From NCBI GenBank assembly GCA_003254925.1, contig QANZ01021509.1:142625-206624 (forward strand): a DNA stretch of 64,000 nt, in the 5' to 3' direction. This document shows, piece by piece, positions 48,768 through 58,933 of the stretch (positions are counted from its first letter, which is position 1; the number at the start of each line of letters is the position of its first letter). Below the pieces are notes generated by a model that was given only the letters and a program-made list of their open reading frames with translations, searched no databases and had not been told where the DNA came from. Source of the stretch: Chamaecrista fasciculata (lineage: Eukaryota; Streptophyta; Magnoliopsida; Fabales; Fabaceae). The position numbers were made by a program, and so were the translations under genes.

Positions 48768-48893
48768 ATGCCCATGATGACAAATCCAAAGGCTTGTTTC
48801 TCAAAACATTCGCAGTGGCCGCCTAAGAGCTTTCGCCCTCGCCAGGCTTGAGAGTTAGTGCTGCAATTATCCTTCCTTGGATGTCTGAGGTCG
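48768..48893 (+). ncRNA. U14: U14 snoRNA, copy 2
   Basis: Same layout as copy 1: box C ATGATGA (48774-48780), domain A at 48807-48816, domain B at 48871-48884, box D CTGA (48885-48888). The central 90 bases are nearly identical to copy 1. The outer closing stem is weak, but ATCC/GGAT just inside boxes C and D can pair. It is a tandem duplicate about 400 bases downstream. Confidence 0.88.
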
Positions 48894-49794
48894 AACATCC
48901 TCTCCTGGATATGCTATGATTTCGATCAGATTTATCTATTTCACAGCCACGTGGTACTTGAAACGATGACAGTTCCTAGGCACACCGAGTTTTGTTGAGT
49001 ATTTTCAGATGAGATGTAGATTTGTAATGAAATGTAGTTGTCTAACGATGAAATAGAAAAACTCATTTGATCCCATTCTGAGATTTCCCACCGTCTTTTA
49101 TTCTTCCGCATCTTCAAATATTCACTCAAGCATGGACGATACCACAACACGGCCAAACTAGATAATTGGGTTATTAAGAATTTTAATAAGTCGATGCAAA
49201 CGTAGCTCAGTGAATGATGGTTTTGACTCCGTTACTAACTATCTCTTGTCGTATTCGGAAATCGACCTTAATTGGCTGTCAATGTGGTTCCGTTAATGGC
49301 GTACACTATCCTAGTTAGAAGCTATATTCCTGTCACCCTATGGAAGTTTACAAAGAAGCACGTTTTCTGGGACAATTTGATGTTTAACTTAGAGACAGAA
49401 CATTGGTAATTAATTGCGATTAAACGAGAAAAGATTTTGCCGAATCAAACCGACGTGGATATAAATTATAATGTAATGTATAAGTGATGTTAGATCATTC
49501 TCGTTGTATACAGAGACATCTGATACTATGAAAAATCGCACGGGGGGCAGAATAATGTAAATTAATATGATACTGTAAGTTGGTATCTGTTGTACATTTC
49601 ATTGTCAAGAGCAGTAACAACGCCAGCGTCGACAAATACTATTTACACCAGCATTCTGTAAAAATTGTAGGTGTATGTGCTATGGACCATCAATGATATC
49701 TACAATTTTCCTAGCAAACTCGCATTTGCTTAGCCTGCAAATTGAATCTATTCACAGAAGTTTGATAGTGAATCAGCACGGCTGCGAATCTCAT
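48894..49794. other. Downstream of the snoRNA cluster and PPR 3'UTR
   Basis: C/D-like boxes (ACGATGA at 49045 with CTGA near 49078, and CGATGACA at 48964) were seen, but no rRNA match or stem supports a further snoRNA. The right part is probably the 3'UTR of the minus-strand PPR gene. Confidence 0.4.
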
Positions 49795-52700
49795 TTAGCT
49801 TATTGACACTACTCTGCAAGAACCAAGCGAAGGCTTAACAACCTGGTTTCGAATTTGCTGCCTACTTACAATCAGTGGCTGTACCCTGAATGAACATGAA
49901 CGAGCAAGAACCATAGAAATGGTAGCATTTTGCATGTTGATGGATGAAAACTCGTGTCCTTTGACTATCATCTGGCTTCTAATGTTGCCATTAGATGATT
50001 TTTCTGGATTGGCTGCCACAACTTCAGATGTTTGCAGTATATTAGAGTAGGGAGCACTGAGTCTTTGTTTTTCATAAATCTTCTCTAATCTCTGCGTAGG
50101 TATCTCTTGCCCTGTAAAATTTTGATTTACTTGAGGTTCTTCATCTGAACCATTTAAGACTCTCTTGGCTTCTTTAAGCAAACCGATGGCGCGCCAAGCA
50201 TCAGCAACCAGGTTCATAGTTGTCATTTCAGGAGTGACACCCCTGTCTTCCATAACTTTGAGTAAGTCTTCTGCTTTCCACGGTTGTTTTGCTTCTCCAT
50301 ACCCCCAAATTAGGGTCTCATAAGTTTTCAGATTCGAAGGAACTCCTATCTCACACATTCTCTCATGAACTCGAAAAGCTCTATCCATTTTGCCAGCAGC
50401 ACACCATCCACTGATGATGGTTGTGAAGATAACAACATTTGGATGGACACCATATTTGCTCATGGAATTCAGAAGATCCTCTGCTTTTCCTGGCAGTCCG
50501 GCTCGTACGTAACCTTTGGCGAGGATGCTAAATGCATGGATATCGGGTTCTATCCCGGATTTCACCATGTCATTGAATATCTCCTCGCAGTTGTCCATAA
50601 GCCCTGCTGAGCTCCATGCATTCATAATGGTGCTAAATGTTATTACATCTGGTTTGACCCCAAACTCTTCCATCAATGTCAGTGCCTGACCAATGTACCT
50701 TTGTAAATTTTATATTTTCGCAACAATCCGGGATACACACAAAATAAACATGTGATCTATCATATCTTTCTTTAAATTTCGTTATGGTTATATTACTTAA
50801 GTGCATTTGTCTTTCACAAATAGTATAAGAACAGAAATACTCCCGGACTTCAATTATCCATAAGATTAAGAACACTGAACAGGATAAAACATATTGGAAA
50901 AAGACTATTTTATGAAAATTTTAAGGTTTGAGTATTTACCTCATCTACTCCATTTGTATCCATAATGTCCAAATATCCTTTGATGAGAGAGTTGAAAACT
51001 ACTAGATTTGGATGCACTCCGAGCTCTTTCATCCTGTATAGAAACCTCATGGCATCTGCCATATTACCTTCTTTACAATAGCCACTAACTATGATTCCAC
51101 AAGTTCGCTCATTAGGTGACACTTTGTTGTACTGCATTTTCAATATCAAGCTTTCGGCTCTTTCTGTCTCTCCACTCTGAGCATAAGCCCTTGCCAATGT
51201 GTTGTAGGTGACGGCATCAGGTTGCAAGCCAGAGGCCACCATCTTGTGCACAACATTCCATGCCTCTTCTAGTTCCTTCTTGGAACACCACGCTTGGATG
51301 AGAATATTAAATGTTCTATCATTGGGTTTCAGATTCTCATCTGGTGTCATCATTTCTAGCAATTTCATGGATTCATCAGGCCTTCCAGCAACTCCAAATC
51401 CTTTGATGAGGGTGTTAAAAGTTCTAATTGTAGGCTTGCATCCATACTGCTTCATCTTTTGAAAGATCTTCATGGCTTCATCCACTTTGCCAGAATCAGA
51501 AAAGGCATTGATCATGGCATTGAAAAGTATTGAATCAGGCTTCACACCATTCTCTTCAACTTTAGAAAGAAGTGAACGAATAGACTTGAACTGCTTCTGA
51601 CGGGTCAGGGCAGCCACAAGAGTTGTGTATGTTATAAGAGTTGGCTTATGTCCTTCTTCTATTAAGCCATTAAAGATAGCTTGCGCTTCCTGCGGCTTGC
51701 CCCTTCCAATCAAAGCATTCATCAGTTTTGTTCTTGAATGAACTGTCTGACAACTGTTGCGACCCAGGCAGACAAGACAACCAGATTCTTTACATGGATC
51801 TTCTGGTAAAGAGCTTAATTTTGTTCGGCTATTCTTGTACTGCTGCAGTTCCTGTTTCACAAATGATCAAAAGTTGACACTTGACAATCACCTCTCTTAC
51901 ATATGAAATTATGCATTGATCCCCTATGAAAGTTATCCATTAAATTTTTCCCATAATAACTCCGACCGAGCAGATTTTTTCTTTGAAAAGTCACATTAGT
52001 CAGGTCCAATGATCAATTATCAGACATTGTTTAGGTCCAGTTTTACAGGCTGAGTTCTTTGTCCAGATTTATTTCAAGGTTTTAGACAGTGTATCCTGCT
52101 AATTACTACAGGGGTATTATACAGACCCTTCAATAACTGGGAACAGGATAGTATTTTATGTTCCATCATCCTCTCCTAAGGTTTGGTCAAATTACATATA
52201 ATTTTAAATATGAAATATTTAATATGCTAGTGAATGAATCAGACATCCATGCTGACATTTCTAATGTTAAGAGGAATCATCCAGTCAAAGCATCTACTTG
52301 ACAAGCACAAGCCAGACTGGAGGAAATACTGATCTACTATGAAACTAGAGATTTTAGTATACATATTTCTATTGCCAACATAATACAAATATCAACAGTT
52401 AGCTAAACAGAACAGTTCATGTAATAGAGTATGACCTTTAACAATAATGGCTAAGTCAGACATTAATGAAATTCTATGGTTTCATGTTGGGCAGCCATTA
52501 CATGGTTATATTAGAATCACAGAAATGAAGTATGAATGAGTAAAAATCACTTGAGCTATCTACATGTTGCACAAAATACTGTTATTAACTAATACATGAA
52601 AACTTCAGCTATCTACTATCCTGTACATGTTGCACAAGCATTGGAGAAACGAATTGCAAAAATCACTTGAGAAAGGGTTGCAGTTTAGAATACCATGACT

Positions 52701-53511
52701 GGTAATTCTTTAACTCGCTTATTGCTCATGAGGGCTCCCTTCTGATTGCCATCCATGATGATGATGTGATCAAATTCTCAGAGATGTCCTAGGCCTACTT
52801 TCAAAAACTCCACCAAGCACCTTGCTACCCCGGGCCAAAACTAGAGAGCAGACCCAAAAATGGATTGCTAACTACTATTCCATCACTGTATAGACTCAGT
52901 GATGTCTTTTCCTGGATCTGTCAATTGAAGAAGATAGCGGTGAACAAACTATAGAAGGTTACCATTTAAGTTGAAAAGAGCCAGTTCAATGATAAAAAAT
53001 ATCAATACCCAAATTGAACTATTGGCTTGCGAAACAGAATTGGAAAAATCCCACTGGTATACAATGACGCTAGCGCTAAGATAAAAATCCCCAATATCTC
53101 CCAAATCGCATAACCCAGATTTTACCCAAAAATCGCACATCCCATTGCTCAAAACTCCATAGGACCACAGGAAATAGTTAAAAAAAGATGAAAATCGGAA
53201 CCATAATCCAATCTCAAGATGGGTTTCTGCCACTGATCAATGCTTGGAAGAGAAAGGTGATGCACATACTCAAGGATCAGAAGTAAATTATACAGCATAA
53301 CTGAATGATTCTAGGAGAAAAAATAAGAAGTTTGAAAAAGTAGAGAAGGGAGAAGAATTACCTCATGGAATTGGGGAGCTAAGAAGTTAGTAGGGAAAGT
53401 TGAAAGAAGTGAGCTTAATGCATGGCAGTAGAAGCAATTGTAGAGTAGTGGGTTTTCGTCTTTGTGCGAGTGTGTGTGTGTGTGTGACATCCAATAGGGA
53501 TTCTTATCCAC
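49795..53511 (-). CDS. P-class pentatricopeptide repeat protein (At5g21222/At5g25630-like)
   Basis: Exons 53362-53511, 50940-51851 and 49795-50685 join in frame (650 residues if the most upstream ATG is used, 643 from the next). About twelve PPR units are readable, for example [52 protein letters not shown] and [13 protein letters not shown]. Before them lies the family signature [16 protein letters not shown], preceded by a cysteine cluster ([15 protein letters not shown]). The C-terminal tail lacks E or DYW domains. P-class PPRs bind organellar RNA one base per repeat; a target cannot be named. The N-terminus is uncertain: the first exon translates a GT microsatellite as a His-Thr run and may be untranslated. 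If so, translation starts inside the second exon. Confidence 0.85.
53471..53487. repeat. (TG)n microsatellite in the first exon of the PPR gene
   Basis: Eight TG units, read as HTHTHT on the minus strand if the upstream start is used. Confidence 0.85.
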
Positions 53512-54093
53512 AAATATTTATCACAAATAGATTTCTCAGCTCTTATTTGAGGCCTTTGCAAGAGAAAGACAAATGCGTGAGCAGATTTCTCATGGTATCC
53601 TTTTCGCCACGCCAGCCTTTTCTATTAGTATTATTATTGTATTTCCAGTTTCCACCCAAAAAAAAAAGAAAGAATTTTTGTTGTGAATAAAGATCCTCAA
53701 GACCCCACGTTTAAGCGATTCTATGAAGTTCATGAACTAGGATTTATCTCCTCTCGTTTTTTCCCTTGAATCTCTTTTCTGACTAATATTGTGGTTATAT
53801 TTTCTACAGATGTTTTAAAGTGAAAAGATCCACAACATTAAACACAAAATATCATTTTGTCATTTTGTATAAATACGATAATGGTTTTTCTAATGAGCTT
53901 GTTCAATGCGTTTATTTTTTTCCTTTTATTATCACAAAGTAATTTTTTTTCCTTTTTTTAATTTGGCCAAATCACAAAGTATTCTACTTATTCATTTCAC
54001 AATCTCAGTAAATATTGATTAAATTACCTTTTTAAAACCTAACTTTTTGTTTGCCAACTTAAAACCTAAGTTATTTCTTATAAATTATAATTA

Positions 54094-54618
54094 GTTTAAA
54101 TAGTCATTTTGGTCCTCAAATCATAAAAATAGTTTCATTTTTATCTTAAAACATTTTTTTGGCAAAAAAAAAAAGATCTTAAAACTTTTTTTTATTCCAT
54201 TTTGATCTTCAAATTTCCACATTTGTTGTACAATCAAACTAAAATACATGTGATTTTGTCTTATTTTAATCACTATTTTTAACTAGACAATGAATCAGTT
54301 TTTTTTTCATATCTATTATAATAAGTGAGTATTTTTTTGCCAAAATAAGTGAGTTGATATAAAAAGAAAGAAAATTAATCACAAATATATTTTCAAATTG
54401 TGACTAATAAGGAAAATCTTTTTTTTGCTAACTCGCGTATTATAATACATATGAGAAATAAATAATTCATTTGATTTGTCCATGTTATAAATAATGGTAA
54501 AAATCAAACAAAATCATATTTTAGAGGCTAAAATAGAATAAATTTAAAAACTAAAACAAAATAAAAAATAATTCTAAGACTAAAATAAAATTGATGTGAT
54601 AATTTAAATATCAAAATC
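54094..54618. mobile_element. Decayed MULE-like MITE, same family as in ABIL intron 6
   Basis: The left end AAATAGTCATTTTGGTCCTC matches the 31605 copy closely. The right arm has degenerated ACTAAAATAAAATTGATGTG-type phrases. The interior shares AACTCACTTATTATAA-like text with the other copies. Ends are approximate. Confidence 0.6.
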
Positions 54619-54803
54619 AGCTCCAGATTGTATTGTTCCTCTTGGCTTTCTCTGAGTGACGACTTTTGAAAAAATTACTATAATTTTTATAATTATATTC
54701 ATTTATAATATTTTGAACTAATTTTTATTAATGGTATTGTTAATGTTATTTACGATACAATTAATTTTTTTTCATCATGTACCAGTTTTTTTCTTTAGAA
54801 AAG

Positions 54804-54962
54804 TATACATGTTATTGGGGAGTGGATCTGCTCAATTATGGGAATGATAAAGTATGGTGAAGTATGAATCTCAACCATCCATTCCTTCAACCATCATCAT
54901 TGGGAACAAAACTAGAAATAGAATGGATGGATGAGATTCATACTTCACCATACATGTTATTG
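54804..54962. repeat. Palindromic insert flanked by 12-base direct repeats
   Basis: TACATGTTATTG occurs at both sides. Between them GTATGGTGAAGTATGAATCT and AGATTCATACTTCACCATAC form the outer part of a hairpin of about 33-base arms, with CCATCCATTC and GAATGGATGG at its inner end. It resembles a small nonautonomous element. Bases 54818-54853 are outside the hairpin and unexplained. Confidence 0.55.
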
Positions 54963-54999
54963 ATTGATAAATTATTGTAAAGTTATGGAGAGAAAATTN

Positions 55000-55205
55000 T
55001 TGGTTTAGGTGCAGAAAGAGTCTTATATCTTTGATAAAATTTGATCATTTTGTAAAGATACGAGGTCAATTCTGCAATATAACTAAAAAATATGAGACTA
55101 AATTGAGACTTTTCGGAAAGATAAGAGACCAAAAGTGCAAATAAAATGATATAGAACCAAATTGAAAACTTAACAAAAGATATGGGACCAAATTTACATT
55201 TTGAC
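55000..55205. repeat. Tandem ACCAAAT/TGAGAC repeat after an n
   Basis: Phrases such as GATATGGGACCAAATTTACA recur three to four times with drift. The array is cut on its left by the n at 54999, so it is probably the surviving right arm of another inverted-repeat element. Confidence 0.45.
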
Positions 55206-55389
55206 CGTTCCTTTCTCCCAATGAGAAATAGACAAGAAGCTATGCATCTCATGAAATATCAGATTGGCAGAGAACAAATCGAATATCAGTATCGCTTTGG
55301 CGGTTTACCTAATTCGCACTGTCCACACTTCATCTCCTTCTGTGATTACCTTTCTGAATAATCGGTGTGTTATTTTTTGCTCTCAAGGA

Positions 55390-57737
55390 ATGATGTTGAA
55401 GCTGTGGAATTGGTACACCAATTGCCTCACTGCTCATCCGATTAAGACCCAAGCTATTAGCTCCGGCGTCCTCTGGGCCGTCGGCGATATCGCTGCTCAG
55501 TACATCACTCATTCTGCCTCTAAGAAGGGTCTTCGAGTGTCTGTAAGAAAATCTCATAACTCCTTTCCAGCATATCACTTCAATTCCTTTAAATGTTCGT
55601 ACTCTTACACAAAACTCAGAATATTTGATATTACTAACTATATTGAGATATGGTTAAGTCTAGTCTGTTACATTGGACACAAAACACCGTTACTTCTATA
55701 TGTCACTGTTGAAGGCTGAGATTGTATTTTATCGTACATTGGCTTGTATAGTTGGATATAGTCAATCAGTTTGTTAGCCAACAAGTCAAAATGATGGGAT
55801 TCGGCAAATGGTATTAATCTGAGTTCTAATATAACTATTGAGTCCAGGAGATAGTACAACTGGAGCTCTGAAAACAAAAGTCAAAATGTTATTTTCTTAG
55901 GTGCTAAATATACGGTCAAAAGCCAAAACCTAGCGAAGTATTAATTTCTTTGACGTTTGTGGAATATGAAAATTGGACGAAGATTCTTTTGGTTTAGATG
56001 CTATATGTATAACTCTTCAACTTTTATTTGATTTTGGATTCTCGATATATCCCTTGTCCCTTTGCTGTTTTGACGATTTTTCCTGACAAAAACGAAGTTA
56101 CCATTGGCATTTTCTGGTTGTAACTGATCTTAGTTTATTGAGGTTACTCAGCAATCTCAAAATATTTGTGGTAGGATGAAGATGTTAAGTTTATGATCAA
56201 CTGGAGGCGTGTGGCTGTCACAAGTGGTTTTGGATTTGGTTTTGTCGGACCAGTAGGCCACTTTTGGTATGTTCTTTACTCTGTTTCTCATTTTATCGAG
56301 CAATGCTATTTGTTTATCGGTGTTCTTAGTTTAATACATGATAACCAAATTATACCATGGGACCTTCTGCATGTAAGTCATGAAACCTTGACCATACTCT
56401 GTACGGGCCACAGACATTAATTAATAAAGATATGGAGCGAGGTCCAAGGATGGTTTCATGTGTTTGAACTGTGAACTTCAATTCCCTTTGTTACTAGTTG
56501 GCAATGCATCCAAGTATTGAAACATGAAGGAACTGGAAAATTATTATTTCAGGATTGAATCAAGTAGGAGGATTCACATCAAGCTTAGAATCCACTTTGT
56601 CCACAATATATGTTTCACATTTTTGTCAATACCGTTTTTGGTCAAAAACATTAGGAAGTTTATTGAGAAGCCAAAACCATATGTAGACAACTTATGATAT
56701 GGAAGAAGGCTAAATGGATAGAAGAAGTTTTAATACCATGGCCTCTGACTGATCAGACACTGTACAGTGTAAACTAAGATGCACTTAAACCCTTTATAGC
56801 CCCAAAATACAAAGAGAGATATCTTTCCATAATCAAGAAGGTCAGAGAGTTAGGTCCCTTGGAATCACTTCCTCTGTTATGTTTGGAGGCATCAACTAAA
56901 TTTTCTTGCAAGTTCATTGTTTGCGAATTTATCATATTATATTTCTTTTACTTGGAAACATGATTAATGAACTGTTCTTGTGGAAATGCTTTAATAGAGA
57001 ACAGTTGTAATTTCTTCTCTCAACTTCGAACATTGTTCTGAACTTTTCAAGTGGAACTTCTGATGGATTAGGAATTTCTCTATATTTAGAGTTTGGGTTT
57101 TTCATTGCACAGAATTTGAGTCCATTATTATTTAGGAGTTAGGAGTCTTAGCTTTTCTTCCCCATTTCATATTTCCGCCACAATGTGTGTGGGGTTTCTA
57201 AGTATGTGCAAGTCTCCCCATTCACTATATTTCTTTTCTTATCCTGAATTTTACAAGTAAGAGAGACTTGAGCAACAAGCAAAAGTTTTTTCTACTCATT
57301 CAACGACCATTATTATATCTTGTAGGTATGAAGGCATGGACAAGTTTATAAAGACAAAGCTTCAACTACAGCCAAATTCTCTGCGATTTGTAGCTACTAA
57401 AGTGGCAATGGATGGCATCCTTTTTGGCCCCATCCATTTATTAGTCTTCTTTACTTACATGGGATTTTCTGCTGGCAAGACGCTTCCACAGGTTAAGGAA
57501 GACTTGAAGAGGGATTTCATCCCAGCGTTGCTTTTGGAAGGTAGCATGTGGCCTGTTGTTCAAACAGTAAATTTTCGATATATTCCGGTGAAGTACCAAC
57601 TTCTCTATGTAAACTTGTTCTGCTTGGTGGATAGTGTTTTTTTGTCATGGTTGGAGCAACAGAAGGATGCACCATGGAAACAGTGGTTTATGTCCTCTCG
57701 CCCTTTGAAGGAAAAAGGAGATCAAAGTAGCAGATGA
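55390..57737 (+). CDS. Mpv17/PMP22 family membrane protein (At3g24570-like)
   Basis: Three exons, 55390-55542, 56175-56266 and 57326-57737, give 218 residues. The start MMLKLWNWYTNCLTAHPIKT follows the family; the upstream in-frame ATG at 55264 would add 42 residues not seen in relatives. Conserved features are the early HPIKTQ, GDIAAQYI, the central FGFGFVGPVGHFWYEG, and the closing LEGSMWPVVQTVNF with QLLYVNLFCLVDSVFLSW. Four membrane helices are expected. Family members form pores or carriers in peroxisomes, mitochondria or plastids. Location cannot be told from the sequence, and the solute is unknown. The gene is tail-to-tail with TilS. Confidence 0.9.
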
Positions 57738-58933
57738 ATTGAAACAATCATATTTTTCAGTCTCACTTTCTGCTCCTTACTCACGAAGTCACTTTTTTCC
57801 TTATAGAAAATAAGGGAGCTGCAACTTTAGGTAGTAAGTAACATTTGCTGAATTCTTTTGAATGTCAAAAGCAAAAGGATATTTTGAAAAGCTTTTGCTT
57901 AATTTGATATTTGAAAGACCTAGTGGATTATTTGCTAGCGATGTTTGATATCAAAGTACAAAATCAGAGTTACTTTCTATGTTTTCCCCCGTCCATTTTC
58001 ATTTGATTATTGAAGATTAAGGCCCTGAGTAAGTAGACTAACCCACAAAGCTAATAGTTGTTTAAAGTAAGGGATTTTCAAAAAAGAAATAATTGAAAAA
58101 ACCCAAGTCCGGCAACGTGAATTCTTAAGAAAAGAATGTCTAGATATTCACTGTTATCATAAACAAAAGCAAATGTAGATTTGGCCATAAATATTGATAA
58201 ATGATTAAATGTGTAGTATTAGTCACCTTCATACCTTCTGATCTTCATTTTCAAGTTCCAACAAGGTAACCTCCGAATATCTCTTACAGATCAAATTAAA
58301 ATTTTATCCTTCGTGCAACGAATGTATAACTGGGCCCAACTAGGAGAAAAATGAAAAAAAAAAAAATCACTAGCCTGACTCGGACAAATTTAGGCAGCTA
58401 TCAGTCGTTGTCTCTCTGGACAAGAAGAGTTGCAACAATTTGAGGGACCTCCAAGAACTTCACGTTACATATAGTTGCTCTAAGTCAACTCTTGCAAATG
58501 AAAGAAAACAAAAATCAATGCCCTGACTAGGACAAATTTAGGCAACTTCATAGGCTTGTTCATTCTCCTCACATGTCTCCTTAATTTGAACTGTCACACT
58601 GGTTTGAAAGACTTTCTAATATTTGTACATCTTTGTCATAAGGCAATTACAATATGCTTAGCTACTTTTTTCCCACCCTTCTGGCTTGAAATTTTCGGTA
58701 GGTCTAAGACTGGATCTTTGTTTGGTGAGAAGCAGATTGGATGCTGTTCCATCTCCAGTTTGTCCACTTTAGTTGCCAGGAAGTTACTGAGATTCGAGCA
58801 GTTAGAGCAATTTCCATCAGTTCAAACTGGGATCCAAAAACTAAAACAATTTCAAAACATGATATGTAGTGAATTACCATGCCACGCCTGAGCATCAAGT
58901 CTCTGTAGAGGTGAAACTACATGAACAACTGTA
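57738..58933. other. Convergent 3' region between Mpv17 and TilS
   Basis: Both 3'UTRs lie here. A 27-30 base direct repeat (CCTGACTNGGACAAATTTAG) occurs at 58371-58400 and 58520-58546. No further gene was seen. Confidence 0.5.

Noticed and set aside
48941-49100. Further C/D snoRNA after the second U14
   Set aside because: Box-like motifs occur, but I found neither a closing stem nor a guide matching rRNA.
55264-55389. Upstream in-frame ATG adding 42 residues to Mpv17
   Set aside because: The family starts at MLKLWxWY. The extension has no conserved features and is more likely 5'UTR.
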